In this document: one piece after another, positions 6,919-16,654 of the stretch | Numbering within the stretch: position 1 is the first letter of the stretch | Layout of the letters: the number at the start of each line of letters is the position of its first letter | NCBI RefSeq assembly: GCF_003725695.1 | Contig: NZ_RJSE01000008.1 | Location: 329,271 to 393,270, forward strand | Direction: 5' to 3' | Source: Nocardioides marmoriginsengisoli | GTDB taxonomy: Bacteria; Actinomycetota; Actinomycetes; Propionibacteriales; Nocardioidaceae | Length of the DNA: 64,000 bases | Position numbers and translations under genes: made by a program | Notes under the pieces: model-generated | Seen by the model: the letters and a program-made list of their open reading frames with translations, nothing else | The model's database searches: none | Told to the model about the DNA's origin: nothing

Positions 6919-8889
6919 ATGTTGTCGAGTCCACTCTCGAGGACGGCGTTCGTCCCGAGGAAGCTGACCGCGCTCGCCCTCGGCGGCGCGCTGATCATGG
7001 CCGGAGCGCCGGCGTTGCTCGCGCAGTCGGCGTCGGCAGAGCCCGCGGCGGCTGCCGAGAACTTCCTGGCGGAGACCGCCGGAGCCTTCACGGGCGTCGT
7101 ACCGGACGGCATCTGCGCCGTGACGGTCACCGCGCAGGGTGGTGCCGGTGGCAACGCCCTCGGCGGCGACGACGTCAACCCCGGGGACGACCCGCCGGAG
7201 GACCCGGCTGACCCGATCACGGCGGGCGACCTGGGTCGCGGCGCCCTGCTGACCGCCACCTACAACGTCCTGCCCGGACAGCCGTTCTCCGGCAACGTGG
7301 GCGGCGGCGGTGCCGGCGCGGCGACCGGTGGTACCAACGGTGCGAACTCCGTCGGCGACGAAGGCCACGGCGACGGCGGCGACGGCGGCACCGGCGGCCA
7401 CCGCGGTGCCGGCGGCGGTGCCCTCTCCACCGTCACCATCGGCGGCGCGGAGCTCGTCGTCGCCGCGGGTGGCGGCGGCTCCGGCGGTGGACACAACGCG
7501 GCGGTCGGTGCCGGCGGCAACGCCGGTGTCCCGACGGCTCCGGGCGAGGTCGGCGCCGGCCAGGACGGCCAGGTCGGCAACGACGCGGCCGGCGGCGGCC
7601 CGTACGCTCCCGGTGGCGGCAAGGGCGGCGGCACCGCTGCCCCGGGTGCCGGTGGCATCCACCCCTCGGACACCAACCTGAACGGCTTCGCCGGCGACGC
7701 CCGTGACGGCGGCAACGGCGGCGTCGACCCGAGCTTCGACAGCGGCGCCGGCGGCGGTGGCGGCTACTTCGGCGGTGGCGGCGGTGCCTCCACCCTGACC
7801 GCAGGCGTTCCGAACGGCGGCGCCGGCGGCGGTGGCGGATCCAGCTACGTGCGCGCCACCTCGCCGACGGCTGACGCTGCTCCGGCACGCAACTACGAGG
7901 GTCTTCTCGGCCCGGCAGCCAACCCCCAGGTGATCTCGGCCGGCCCCACCGGCTTCGTCGAGCTGGAGTGGGTCCCGTGCAACTACGACCTCGAGGTCAA
8001 GAAGTCGGTGACGAAGGTGAAGATCGGCAAGAAGGGCAGCCCCGGCCGCGACAACGTCGTGCGCGTCGGTGACTACCTCGACTGGCGGATCCAGATCACC
8101 AACCGCGGTCCGAACCCGATGACCCGCGGCGACGTCGTCGACCTGGTGGACTCGCGTGCCGCCACGGCGAGCCTGCGGATCCGCGAGCTCCGGGTCTCGG
8201 GTGGGTCGGGCGCCACGTCGCTGGCCAGCCAGGCCGTCACCTGCAACGCAGCGGTCGGCCAGCTCCTTCCGGCAACGCTGCTGTGCTCGCGCCCCTACCT
8301 GGTGCAGCCTTCGTCGCTGCTCGACGGTGCGGCGCAGCCCGGCGGAGTCCGTGGCCTGAACAACGGTGAGACCCTGACCGTCGTCTACCGCGAGCGCGTG
8401 GTCGAGGCCGCGAAGCTCACGAACACGGCTACGGTCACCGACCGCGCTGCCGGTCAGGCCGAGCGTTCGGACGCCGCTGCCGCGGGGCTCCAGGTGATCA
8501 AGGGCAAGCAGAGCCTGAAGCTCGTGAAGACGGCGACGCCGAGCCGGGTCACCAAGAAGGGCCAGAAGATCTCCTACCGGTTCGTGGTGAAGAACACCGG
8601 CACGGTCGGCCTCAACGGCATCTCGATCGAGGAGCGTCGCTTCACGGGTACCGGCACCGCTCCGGTGGTGCGCTGCCCGAAGACGCCGGTGACGCTGCGA
8701 CCCGGTGCCTCGGTCGTCTGCAAGGCGACCTACCGGGCCACGCAGGACGACGTCCGGGCCGGCCGGATCGTCAACCGCGCGGTGGCTCACGGCACCTCGC
8801 CGGACGGGAACGACGTCCGGTCCAACGTCGGCCGTGCGGTCGTCAAGGGGAAGCTGCCCGCGCCTCCGGTCACGGGTGGCCGCGCGTAG
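6919..8889 (+). CDS. secreted glycine-rich protein with DUF11-like repeats
   Basis: A 656-residue exported protein. A signal peptide covers about residues 1-41 (RKLTAL, hydrophobic core, ending AQSASAEP). Residues 60-320 are a Gly-rich domain of the type seen in cell-surface and tail proteins (start motif VTVTAQGGAGG). Two DUF11/CARDB-like beta-sandwich repeats follow, one beginning DLEVKKSVTKVKIG and one beginning LKLVKTATPSRVTKKG. The protein ends PAPPVTGGRA, which looks like the start of a cell-wall sorting signal, but no hydrophobic anchor or basic tail follows. The next gene encodes a sortase-fold enzyme. Likely extracellular or wall-associated; exact role unknown. Confidence 0.8.
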   Translation: MLSSPLSRTAFVPRKLTALALGGALIMAGAPALLAQSASAEPAAAAENFLAETAGAFTGVVPDGICAVTVTAQGGAGGNALGGDDVNPGDDPPEDPADPITAGDLGRGALLTATYNVLPGQPFSGNVGGGGAGAATGGTNGANSVGDEGHGDGGDGGTGGHRGAGGGALSTVTIGGAELVVAAGGGGSGGGHNAAVGAGGNAGVPTAPGEVGAGQDGQVGNDAAGGGPYAPGGGKGGGTAAPGAGGIHPSDTNLNGFAGDARDGGNGGVDPSFDSGAGGGGGYFGGGGGASTLTAGVPNGGAGGGGGSSYVRATSPTADAAPARNYEGLLGPAANPQVISAGPTGFVELEWVPCNYDLEVKKSVTKVKIGKKGSPGRDNVVRVGDYLDWRIQITNRGPNPMTRGDVVDLVDSRAATASLRIRELRVSGGSGATSLASQAVTCNAAVGQLLPATLLCSRPYLVQPSSLLDGAAQPGGVRGLNNGETLTVVYRERVVEAAKLTNTATVTDRAAGQAERSDAAAAGLQVIKGKQSLKLVKTATPSRVTKKGQKISYRFVVKNTGTVGLNGISIEERRFTGTGTAPVVRCPKTPVTLRPGASVVCKATYRATQDDVRAGRIVNRAVAHGTSPDGNDVRSNVGRAVVKGKLPAPPVTGGRA

Positions 8890-8906
8890 CGAGGTAGTTC
8901 CAAGAA

Positions 8907-8937
8907 CTTGCCCGGGCCGGTGCGATACCGGCCCGGG
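8907..8937 (+). terminator. strong 13-bp stem-loop
   Basis: TGCCCGGGCCGGT and ACCGGCCCGGGCA pair perfectly around the loop GCGAT. It lies 17 nt after the stop of the glycine-rich protein and 14 nt before the sortase start. There is no T-run, as is common for high-GC actinobacterial terminators. It may attenuate rather than fully separate the two genes. Confidence 0.7.
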
Positions 8938-8951
8938 CAGGGGAACCAACG

Positions 8952-9572
8952 GTGGAGACGATGACTGCAACGACCCGACTGCTCGTAGTGCTCCTCGTGG
9001 TGCTGCCTCTCGGCCTGACGACCGGGTACGCCGCGCAGGCCGAGACCGCCCACGGCGTCCAGGGAAGCGAACGTGCCGCGGTCCAGACGGGACCTGCCTG
9101 CACGACCAACGCGGTCCGGGGACAACGCCCCAGGCGCGCGAGCATCAACGGCATCGGCAGCGGGATCACCGTCGTCCGGACCCCGCGCACCCGGACCGGT
9201 GCCATCGGGGCTCCGCCGACCACCAGGGCCGGGAAGAAGGTCCTCGGGTGGGACCCGCAGACCAAGCCCGGCAGCGGTACCGGGTCAGTGATCCTCACCG
9301 CCCACACCTGGCCCGACGGCTCGGCGCTGGGGAACAGGCTGCTGCGCAAGCTCCGGCGCGGCGGCAGCTTCGTGCTGCGTGCCGCCGACGGACGACGGGT
9401 CTGCTACGACGTGGTGGAGCGACGCTCCTACCGGGCCAACCGGTTGCCGCGAAGCAAGGCGTTCCGGCCGTGGGGTCCGGAGCAGGCGGTGATCGTGGTG
9501 TGCTCGGGGCGACGGACGGGTCCTGGCAAGTGGAGCCACCGCACCGTTTGGTACGCGAAGCCCTCGCCGTAG
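8952..9572 (+). CDS. secreted sortase-fold transpeptidase (class E/F-like)
   Basis: A 206-residue protein with an N-terminal hydrophobic segment (about residues 9-27, LLVVLLVVLPLGLTT) that acts as signal peptide or anchor. The sortase catalytic triad is recognisable: His118 in ILTAHTWPDGSALG, Cys184 in AVIVVCSGRR, Arg197 in KWSHRTVWYA. The spacing and the HTWPDGSALG form match actinobacterial sortases of class E/F. Sortases cleave sorting signals and link the protein to an amine acceptor. The start is the GTG at 8952, with GCAGGGG upstream at good spacing; an ATG at 8961 is an alternative. The gene is directly downstream of a candidate substrate ending PPVTGG. Confidence 0.82.
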   Translation: METMTATTRLLVVLLVVLPLGLTTGYAAQAETAHGVQGSERAAVQTGPACTTNAVRGQRPRRASINGIGSGITVVRTPRTRTGAIGAPPTTRAGKKVLGWDPQTKPGSGTGSVILTAHTWPDGSALGNRLLRKLRRGGSFVLRAADGRRVCYDVVERRSYRANRLPRSKAFRPWGPEQAVIVVCSGRRTGPGKWSHRTVWYAKPSP

Positions 9573-9592
9573 CTCTCGCGAGGTCGACCACC

Positions 9593-9618
9593 CGGTCAGG
9601 AAGAGGTAGCCCTGACCG
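9593..9618 (+). terminator. 8-bp perfect stem-loop after the sortase gene
   Basis: CGGTCAGG and CCTGACCG pair perfectly around a 10-nt loop, 20 nt after the sortase stop and 55 nt before the next gene. A transcription terminator is the simplest reading. Confidence 0.5.
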
Positions 9619-9673
9619 ACTCGGCTGCGCTCGTTGGTGCCCTCCGGTCCCGGGGAGCCAATACGCTGCGAGG

Positions 9674-12301
9674 GTGTTGCAGGAACGAAGCGAACAGCTT
9701 CACGACCTTCATGCCTGGCTGCGTGGCGGCACCGGCATGCTGGTCGTCGTCGGCGACCCTGGATCGGGTAAGACCGCGCTCTTGGACATGGCGTCCGGAC
9801 CCGTTCCGCTGATTCGGGTCGCCGCTCGCTCGGCGGACGCCAACGTCCCGTTCGCGACGCTGCGGGCCGTGCACGCCGAGCTCGGCAGGCCCGACGTGCT
9901 CGGCACCGAGTTGTCCACCGCCGGCCACCTGCTTCCCGAAGCTTCTCCTGCTGAGCGGGCCGCGAAGGTCGCCGAGGTCGCCGCGGCGCTTGCGGCCGCG
10001 CTCTCGGGCGCCGTCCTGGTCGTGGACGACCTGCACTGGGCAGATCCACCGTCCTTGGAGATCCTGGGGCAGGCGGTGCGTGCCGACGGAACCCGCCTCC
10101 TGGCGGCGAGCAGGCCCTGGTCAGCCGAGCATCACACTCCGGTCGCACGCCTGGCCGAGAAGGTCGACGGCGTGACGATCATCCGGGCGCTTCCGCTGTC
10201 GGTCGACGGCGTGCGCGCGATGCTCTCGACCCCGACGGACGACGAACGGGTTCTCGAGCTGCACCGGCGGACCGCGGGTCTGCCGCTGTTGGTCCAGGCG
10301 CTCGAACAGGGGAACAGCCGGTCCCTGCAGGAGTACGTCGCAGCCGAGCTCGTCCGAGCAGGTCCGGCGGCAGCACGTGTCGCACGTGCACTCGCCGTAC
10401 TCGCGGGGCGCGGGACTCTTGCCGACGTCGCACACCTGTCCGAGGTGCCGGTGAGGCAGCTCAGTGCAGAGCTCAGGGCGCTGTGGCAGGCGGGGATGAT
10501 CGCCGACGGGAGCGCTCTGCGCCTGCGGCACCCGTTGCTCGAGGATCTTGTCCTGGAGGAAGGCGGTTCGGCAGCGAGTCTAACCTTGCATGCGCAGGCT
10601 GCGAAGCTCTGTGCTTCCCGTCCCGACTCCGCTGCGGTCGGTCTGCTCCTGCGATCCGCACCGGTCGGCGAGGCTTGGGCCGAACGTCTGCTCCTCGATG
10701 CGGCTCGTGAAGCCAGCAGCGCTGCAGACCCGCGGTTGTGCTCGGTCCTGGCATCGCGCGGCCTGATGGAGCAAACAGGAGACCACGATCGCTGGGGCGA
10801 GCTCCTGGCCCTGCAGGCCACAGCGCTGCTCGCGCTCGGCGCCGCGGACGCCGTGCCGGCGGCCGAATCCAATCTCGCGGCATTGAACAAGAACCAGGTG
10901 AGGCGGTGGGCGCGTGAGATCAGGCTCGCCATGACGGAGTACGCGATGCTCCGTGATCACAGCGCGGCCGCGTCGCTTCATGCGGACGCGCTGGCCGATG
11001 ACGCCCAGGAGGGAGAGGGCGGCGATGCGCACTGGAGGACCCGTGCGCTCCTGGCCTACCTGGGCGCCACCATCATCGCCGAGGAGACCTCCTCGGCACG
11101 GCTCGCGGTCCTCGACCGCGAAGCCGCGTTGGTGAGCGCGGGGACGCCCGAGTCGCTCCCGCTCGCCGCCTACGCCGCGTCCGCCTACGCGGCGGCTGGT
11201 CGTGACGCCGACGCCGACAACGCCCTGGCGTCGATCTCGCGCGATGCGCTGGAGGCCTCGCCCGAACGGCTGGTCGGCCTCGGCCTCGTCGGGGTCGCGC
11301 TGGTTCACCTCGAGCGCCTCGACCAGGCCAGGTCGTGGTTTGCCGACGTGCACCGGATCGCCGATCGTCACGGAGTCGCCCCCGTCCGCATCAACGCCGC
11401 GGCCTTCCTGGCGCTCATCGACGCCTGGCTGGGGAACACGGCTGCCCTCACGGCTCCCATGCCCGACCTCGTGTCCGAGGCCGTGTTTCCGATCATCCGT
11501 CCGATCGCCTACGCCGCGATCGTCGAGAACGCCCTTCTCCGCGACGACGACCCGACACTGGAATCCGTGCTCGCACTTGCCCGCGCCGAGCTGGAAGCCA
11601 CACCCCTCACCGCTGGGCCGGGAATCGCGGCGCTCCTGGTTGTCTGCGCCCGGGCGGAGGTCTCCCTGGGACGTCCTCGCCCGGCGCTGGAGCTGTTGGA
11701 CGCGGCGCAGGCCGCCCATCCGCAGCCTGGATGGTTGGCACCGTGGCCGGCGGTCCGCGCAGACGTACGGCGGGCGCTCGGCATCGGCATGGATCCGATC
11801 GACGCAGACATCCTCCAGGCCTGGGCCCGGAGCCACCGCCCGCTGACCGTCAGTCTGGCCCAGGGGCCGCTGAGCCGCATCCGCGAAACGACGTACGCCC
11901 CCACCGAGCCGGCCGCAGACCTGCCGGCGCCGCTGCGGTGCGAGCTGTTGATAGCCGATGGTGCGGAGCTGCGGCGGCGCGGTCGACAGCTCGAGGCGCG
12001 GACCTTCCTGACGGCGGCCCTCCATCTTGCGCACGACATGAAGTTCGACTGGCTGGCTGAACGGTCACGCACCGAGCTACGGCTCGCCGGCGGCCGTGCG
12101 AGTCGCCCGAGACCGTTCGGCCTCACGGCCGCGGAGATCCGTGTCGCGGCACTGGCGTCTCGCGGGTGGACGAACCGGGAGATCGCTGAGGCTCTGGTGG
12201 TGGCTCCGAAGACCGTGGAGAGCCACATGTCCCAGGCGCTGATGAAGATCGGTCGCCCGCGCGCTGAGCTCTCCGAGCTTCGCGAAGCGTTCGAGACCTG
12301 A
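9674..12301 (+). CDS. LuxR-family ATPase regulator (LAL/AAA type)
   Basis: An 875-residue large transcriptional regulator. The N-terminal AAA ATPase domain has Walker A GDPGSGKTA at about residues 27-35 and Walker B VLVVDDLHWAD around residue 120. The middle is helical and repeat-rich (TPR-like, many AA-rich helices). The C-terminal 60 residues form a LuxR/GerE helix-turn-helix: GLTAAEIRVAALASRGWTN, then EIAEALVVAPKTVESHMSQA. The frame is open upstream, but the GTG at 9674 gives the normal LAL start QERSEQLHDL. Such proteins activate linked or unlinked operons on binding a metabolite. The adjacent surface-protein genes are plausible targets (inference). Confidence 0.85.
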   Translation: MLQERSEQLHDLHAWLRGGTGMLVVVGDPGSGKTALLDMASGPVPLIRVAARSADANVPFATLRAVHAELGRPDVLGTELSTAGHLLPEASPAERAAKVAEVAAALAAALSGAVLVVDDLHWADPPSLEILGQAVRADGTRLLAASRPWSAEHHTPVARLAEKVDGVTIIRALPLSVDGVRAMLSTPTDDERVLELHRRTAGLPLLVQALEQGNSRSLQEYVAAELVRAGPAAARVARALAVLAGRGTLADVAHLSEVPVRQLSAELRALWQAGMIADGSALRLRHPLLEDLVLEEGGSAASLTLHAQAAKLCASRPDSAAVGLLLRSAPVGEAWAERLLLDAAREASSAADPRLCSVLASRGLMEQTGDHDRWGELLALQATALLALGAADAVPAAESNLAALNKNQVRRWAREIRLAMTEYAMLRDHSAAASLHADALADDAQEGEGGDAHWRTRALLAYLGATIIAEETSSARLAVLDREAALVSAGTPESLPLAAYAASAYAAAGRDADADNALASISRDALEASPERLVGLGLVGVALVHLERLDQARSWFADVHRIADRHGVAPVRINAAAFLALIDAWLGNTAALTAPMPDLVSEAVFPIIRPIAYAAIVENALLRDDDPTLESVLALARAELEATPLTAGPGIAALLVVCARAEVSLGRPRPALELLDAAQAAHPQPGWLAPWPAVRADVRRALGIGMDPIDADILQAWARSHRPLTVSLAQGPLSRIRETTYAPTEPAADLPAPLRCELLIADGAELRRRGRQLEARTFLTAALHLAHDMKFDWLAERSRTELRLAGGRASRPRPFGLTAAEIRVAALASRGWTNREIAEALVVAPKTVESHMSQALMKIGRPRAELSELREAFET

Positions 12302-12322
12302 GCTGTCGGCTAAGTTCCGGGT

Positions 12323-12348
12323 GGCCACCCGGATGCATCCCGGTGGCC
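12323..12348 (+). terminator. stem-loop terminator of the LAL gene
   Basis: GGCCACC at the 5' side pairs with GGTGGCC, and the enclosed GGATGCATCC is itself a palindrome, giving a near-continuous stem with one C/C mismatch. It starts 21 nt after the LAL stop and is followed by CTTGT. Confidence 0.65.
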
Positions 12349-12360
12349 TTGTCGATGAGG

Positions 12361-12395
12361 CTCACTTACGCGTGAGGTGCAGCCATCGGGGCTGC
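12361..12395 (+). promoter_or_regulatory. two small hairpins in the leader of the collagen-like gene
   Basis: CTCAC/GTGAG (12361-12376) and GCAGCC/GGCTGC (12379-12395) form two adjacent hairpins ending 28 nt before the start codon. They could stabilise the mRNA or modulate translation. No known riboswitch class is recognisable. Confidence 0.3.
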
Positions 12396-12423
12396 GCCCG
12401 CCGCTTCCTCCAAGGACCTCTCG

Positions 12424-13113
12424 ATGCTCTCACGCCGTCTGCTGCACAGCCGCCTGCTGGTCGTCGCTCTCCTCGCCGCACTCTTTCTGGGCACGGGGAT
12501 AGGAACTGCGGTGGCAGCCAAGTACGTCATCACCTCGACCAAGCAGATCAAGCCGAGCGTGCTGAAACAGCTCAAGGGCAGGGTTGGCGCGCGGGGCCCT
12601 GTCGGCGCGAGGGGACCGGTAGGCACCAGCGGCGTCGACGGCGCCAACGGAGCTCCTGGACCCGCGGGTCCGGTCGGACCGGCCGGCCCGACCGGACCGA
12701 CCGGAGCGAATGGAACCTCGGTCGCGTACTACTACGTCAAGGACGCGTCAGTCGTCATCAACTCCACCGCGGCCGTACCGAGCGCCACCCAGGTCGCCCA
12801 GTTCGCAACGCCGTCTGCCGGAGCCTTCCTGATCACTGCGACCCTTGACGTCAAGGCCTCGCTGCTCGGTGCGGGGTTCCCGAAGATCACGTGCCGGCTC
12901 TACGACGGTTCCGGGTTCGACGAACGTGAGTTCGCAGCGTCCTTGCACGCCGCCGGGACCGCGGAAGGCACGCTCTCCTTCACCCTCCTCTCGACCGGCC
13001 CGACCACGGTGAACGTCAAGTGCAACCACGATGCGGGAAGCGTCGCGACTGCCGAGACCTTCAAGGCGATCGCGACACCGATTCCGGCCGTGACCACGTC
13101 CTTCCTGCCGTGA
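12424..13113 (+). CDS. exported collagen-like repeat protein
   Basis: A 229-residue protein with an N-terminal signal or anchor helix (RLLVVALLAALFLGTGIG, then AVAAKYVITSTKQIKPSVL). The KYVITSTKQIKPSVL stretch is a common lead-in of actinobacterial collagen-like and pentapeptide-type surface proteins. Next comes a run of about 16 collagen-type Gly-X-Y triplets (from about residue 56, for example GPAGPVGPAGPTGPTGANG). A C-terminal globular domain of about 125 residues follows, with two cysteines (ITCRLYDG and VKCNHDAG). Likely trimerises at the cell surface. The ATG follows a CAAGGA ribosome binding site. Its stop overlaps the next gene. Confidence 0.8.
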   Translation: MLSRRLLHSRLLVVALLAALFLGTGIGTAVAAKYVITSTKQIKPSVLKQLKGRVGARGPVGARGPVGTSGVDGANGAPGPAGPVGPAGPTGPTGANGTSVAYYYVKDASVVINSTAAVPSATQVAQFATPSAGAFLITATLDVKASLLGAGFPKITCRLYDGSGFDEREFAASLHAAGTAEGTLSFTLLSTGPTTVNVKCNHDAGSVATAETFKAIATPIPAVTTSFLP

Positions 13114-13613
13114 GCCCCGGCGATCGTGCCCGGGCGCTGACGGCGGCTCCCTTGACCCTCCTGCTTCTCGGGTTCGGGGCGTGTGGCGCGGAAGGCGATC
13201 TCGGGACGGCGCCGTCCGAGGGCGGTACGTCGCGGGTCGAGCCGTCTGACACCGGGGCCTCCACGGCTCGTCCCCTTGATGGTCCGAACCGACCGGCCGA
13301 CCTGTCACCGATGGATCCGGCTCGGCTTCCCACCGGCTTCCCGGAGGACCTCCTCGTCGCCGACGGCGAGCTCCGCGTGGCCGAGGCCAGGAACGACGGC
13401 AGCTTCAAGCTGCTGGTCGTCACCGAGGTCGCCGACACCACTGCGGCACTCTCCGGAGCTGTGGTCCTCCTGACCGAGGCGGGTTGGTCCCACCAAGGCA
13501 CGTCGCCCATCGGCCCGCAGAATCTCACCAAGGGGACCGAGGAGGTGACCGTGTCGACCTACCCCGAATCGGGCTTCGCGATCCTCGAGTACGCAGTCGG
13601 TCCTGGTCGCTGA
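13110..13613 (+). CDS. small secreted lipoprotein, unknown function
   Basis: A 167-residue protein beginning at a GTG that overlaps the collagen-like gene's stop by 4 nt. The N-terminus has basic residues, a hydrophobic core (LTLLLLGFG) and a lipobox-like GFGAC, so Cys25 is probably lipidated. A Ser/Thr/Pro-rich linker precedes a compact domain of about 100 residues (LPTGFPEDLLVADGELRVAEA onwards). I do not recognise the family. Coupling to the collagen-like gene suggests a joint cell-surface role. Confidence 0.65.
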   Translation: MSPGDRARALTAAPLTLLLLGFGACGAEGDLGTAPSEGGTSRVEPSDTGASTARPLDGPNRPADLSPMDPARLPTGFPEDLLVADGELRVAEARNDGSFKLLVVTEVADTTAALSGAVVLLTEAGWSHQGTSPIGPQNLTKGTEEVTVSTYPESGFAILEYAVGPGR

Positions 13614-13618
13614 GGTCA

Positions 13619-13639
13619 ACCACGACCGGCGTGCGTGGT
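13619..13639 (+). terminator. possible stem-loop terminator
   Basis: ACCACG and CGTGGT pair around a 9-nt loop, beginning 5 nt after the lipoprotein stop, followed by CGCTCGGGCTTCTTT. Short stem, so only a weak call. Confidence 0.4.
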
Positions 13640-13759
13640 CGCTCGGGCTTCTTTCGCGTGGGCATCGACGACCCTCCCTAGGCTGGACTCGTGGGAGTCA
13701 GCCAGACTCCTGAGAATCTGCCTCGCGCATCGCGTGCCACTCGTCAGGAGTCATGGGAA

Positions 13760-15754
13760 ATGGCCAACCGTCTTGCCTCGGCAACGAGCCCGTACCTCCT
13801 GCAGCACAAGGACAATCCCGTCGACTGGTGGGAGTGGGGGCCGGAGGCCTTTGCGGAGGCGAGGCGCCGCGATGCTCCGATCCTGCTGAGCGCCGGGTAC
13901 GCCGCCTGCCACTGGTGCCACGTGATGGCGCATGAGTCCTTCGAGGACGCCACCACCGCGGCGTACATGAACGAGCACTTCGTGAACGTCAAGGTCGACC
14001 GCGAGGAGCGGCCCGACGTCGACGCCGTCTACATGCAGGCCACCGTGGCCACCACCGGGAGCGGCGGCTGGCCGATGACCTGCGTGCTCGACCTGGACGG
14101 CCGGCCGTTCTTCGCCGGCACCTACTTCCCGGACCAGCCGCGGCACGGACAGCCGAGCTTCACCCAGCTGCTGCAGGCGATCGCGGAGGCCTGGCGGGAG
14201 CGGCGCGACGACGTCACCAGCACGGCGGAGAACATCGCCGCGCACCTCGCCGCCAACGCGGACCTCACCGGTACGGCGCCGATCGACGCGACGGTGCTGG
14301 ACGCGGCCGCGGCGCGACTCGGCCGGGAGTTCGACGCCCAGCACGGCGGATTCGGCGGCTCGCCGAAGTTCCCGCCGTCGATGCTGCTGGAATTCCTGCT
14401 GCGCCGCGACGGCTCGGCTGATCGCGCGGTGGCCGGCAAGACCCTGGAGGCGATGGCCCGCGGAGGCATCTACGACCAGCTCGGCGGCGGGTTCGCGCGC
14501 TACTCGGTCGACGCCCGCTGGGTGGTCCCGCACTTCGAGAAGATGCTCTACGACAACGCCCTGCTGCTCTCGGCGTACACGTCCTGGTACGCCGTCAGCG
14601 ATGCCGGGTCCGATCAGGAGCGGCTGGCTCGCCGGATCGCGAGCGAGACGGCCGGGTTCCTGCTCGACGAGCTGAGCACACCGGAGGGCGGCTTCTCCTC
14701 GGCGCTCGACGCCGACTCCGAGGGCGCGGAGGGGACGTACTACGTCTGGACGCCGGCACAGCTGGTCGAGGTGCTCGGCGCCGACGACGGTGCCTGGGCG
14801 GCCGAGCTGCTGACCGTGACGCCGGGCGGGACGTTCGAGCACGGCAGCTCTGTGTTGCAGCTGCTCGGCGACCCGGACGACTCCGACCGGTGGGCGTCGG
14901 TCCGGGAACGCCTGCTCGCGGCCCGGGCGCTGCGGGAGCGGCCCGGTGAGGACGACAAGGTGGTGGCGGCCTGGAACGGGCTGGCGATCGCCGCGCTGGC
15001 GCGGGCCGCCGGGGTGCTGGGGGAGCCGCGACTGCTCGACGCCGCCGTACGGGCCGGCAGGTTGCTGGTGGAGCTGCACCTGGTGGACGGCCGGTTGCGC
15101 CGGGTCTCCCGGCACGGCGAGGTCGGGCGCCACGCCGGGGTGCTCGAGGACTACGGCTGCGTGGCGGACGGGTTCGTGGCGCTCGCCGAGGCCACCGGGG
15201 ACGGTGTCTGGCTGGAGCACGCAGGTCGGCTGCTCGACATCGGGCTCGACCAGTTCGGCGACGGCAGCGGCGGCTTCCACGACACCGCCGCCGATGCCGA
15301 GGCACTGATCACCCGGCCGCGCGACCCCTCCGACAACGCCAGTCCCTCGGGGCACTCGGCGATCACCACGGCGCTGCTCCGGTACGCCGCCCTCACCGGA
15401 TCCGGGCGGCACCGCGATGCGGCCGAGGCCGCGCTGGCCGCCGTACGGACGCTCGCCGAGAAGGCGCCGCGCTTCGCCGGCTGGTCGCTGGCGGCGGCCC
15501 AGGCGGCGCTCGACGGACCGCTGGAGATCGTGGTCGTCACCGGGCCCGGCGACCCGGTCGGGGAGCGGCTGGCCGCTCGGGCACGGCGCTCGCTCGGCTC
15601 GGTGGTCCTCGTGGTCGGGCCGGAGCAGGCGGCCGCGTCGAGCATCCCGCTGCTGGCCGGACGGGGTCTGGTGGAGGGGCGGGCCGCGGCGTACGTTTGC
15701 CGGGGAATGGTGTGCGAGCGTCCCGTGACGGATCCCGAGGTGCTGCTGCGATGA
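13760..15754 (+). CDS. thioredoxin-domain protein of the YyaL/DUF255 family
   Basis: A 664-residue cytoplasmic protein. The N-terminal DUF255 thioredoxin-like domain contains the family signature [18 protein letters not shown] (residues 9-26) and [14 protein letters not shown], with a CxxC pair. The rest is an (alpha/alpha)6 barrel like those of N-acyl-glucosamine epimerases ([41 protein letters not shown]). The family is known as YyaL or SPATA20; its biochemical function is not settled. The start at 13760 is preferred because AGGAG sits 9 nt upstream. Its stop overlaps the next ATG. Confidence 0.92.
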   Translation: MANRLASATSPYLLQHKDNPVDWWEWGPEAFAEARRRDAPILLSAGYAACHWCHVMAHESFEDATTAAYMNEHFVNVKVDREERPDVDAVYMQATVATTGSGGWPMTCVLDLDGRPFFAGTYFPDQPRHGQPSFTQLLQAIAEAWRERRDDVTSTAENIAAHLAANADLTGTAPIDATVLDAAAARLGREFDAQHGGFGGSPKFPPSMLLEFLLRRDGSADRAVAGKTLEAMARGGIYDQLGGGFARYSVDARWVVPHFEKMLYDNALLLSAYTSWYAVSDAGSDQERLARRIASETAGFLLDELSTPEGGFSSALDADSEGAEGTYYVWTPAQLVEVLGADDGAWAAELLTVTPGGTFEHGSSVLQLLGDPDDSDRWASVRERLLAARALRERPGEDDKVVAAWNGLAIAALARAAGVLGEPRLLDAAVRAGRLLVELHLVDGRLRRVSRHGEVGRHAGVLEDYGCVADGFVALAEATGDGVWLEHAGRLLDIGLDQFGDGSGGFHDTAADAEALITRPRDPSDNASPSGHSAITTALLRYAALTGSGRHRDAAEAALAAVRTLAEKAPRFAGWSLAAAQAALDGPLEIVVVTGPGDPVGERLAARARRSLGSVVLVVGPEQAAASSIPLLAGRGLVEGRAAAYVCRGMVCERPVTDPEVLLR

Positions 15755-16653
15755 CGATGTCGGTCGAGGTCGAACCGCGCCGTTTCTACGACGGCGGCGT
15801 GGACGGCTTCGCCGATCAGCCCGAGATCCCGCCGAACCCGGAGAGTGACCCGCAGATCGAGCTGGTCCGGATCACCACCGCCGAGGGCGGTGAGGAGTTC
15901 GCGATGATGCGCCGGATCGGGTACCGCGACCGCCACCTCGGCGAGATCCTGGTACCGCGGGCCACCGAGAGCTTCCGGACCGACCTGACCTCGGTGCCGG
16001 CGCTCTTCACCTGGCTGGTGCCGAAGACCGGCCGGCACCTGCCGGCGGCCCTCGTCCACGACGGACTGGTGCACCCGCCCGACGACGTCACCTACGTCTC
16101 CACCGAGGGTCACCTGGTGCTGCGCGCCGAGGCCGACCGGGTGCTCCGGGACGCGATGGCCGACACCGGCACCGGCGTCGTCCGGCGCTGGCTGGTCTGG
16201 TCGGCGGTGACGACCGCGACGATGCTGAGCGGCGCCGGGACCGGCTGGAGCAGGCGGCAGCTGCTGCACTACCGAGGCGCGGCGCTGCTGACCCTCGGCG
16301 TGGTGGTCGTGCTCGGGTTCCTCGCGACGATGGACCTCCTCGACGTCACCTGGTTCTGGGCGCTGCCCTGGATGGACGACCGGGACTGGTACGTCGAGCT
16401 GGCCGGCGGCCTGGCCGGCGCGGTCGCGCTCCCGCTGGCGCTCGGCCTGCTCTGGGGCCGGTTCCGGATCGCCGGCTGCGTCGTCGGGGTCAGCCTGGCG
16501 GTGCTGCTGCACGTCACCGTGGTCCTAGGCGGGCTGTCGGCGTTCTACCAGGTCCTGGAGCGGGCCGCCGCGAAGGCGCCGCGGTTGGCGGTGCTCGCCG
16601 CCGTGGTCGTCGCCGGAGTCGCGGTCGGCTTCTTCCTCGGCCTGGCGTTCTAG
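15751..16653 (+). CDS. DUF1353 protein with C-terminal membrane domain
   Basis: A 300-residue protein. Residues 1-155 match the DUF1353 type ([40 protein letters not shown] split over positions about 65-110), with the FRTDLTSVP and HDGL signatures. Four hydrophobic segments follow ([71 protein letters not shown]), so the C-terminal half is in the membrane. DUF1353 is usually soluble and often phage-linked, so this fusion is less usual. Function unknown. It is coupled to the DUF255 gene through an ATGA overlap. Confidence 0.8.
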   Translation: MTMSVEVEPRRFYDGGVDGFADQPEIPPNPESDPQIELVRITTAEGGEEFAMMRRIGYRDRHLGEILVPRATESFRTDLTSVPALFTWLVPKTGRHLPAALVHDGLVHPPDDVTYVSTEGHLVLRAEADRVLRDAMADTGTGVVRRWLVWSAVTTATMLSGAGTGWSRRQLLHYRGAALLTLGVVVVLGFLATMDLLDVTWFWALPWMDDRDWYVELAGGLAGAVALPLALGLLWGRFRIAGCVVGVSLAVLLHVTVVLGGLSAFYQVLERAAAKAPRLAVLAAVVVAGVAVGFFLGLAF

Positions 16654-16654
16654 C

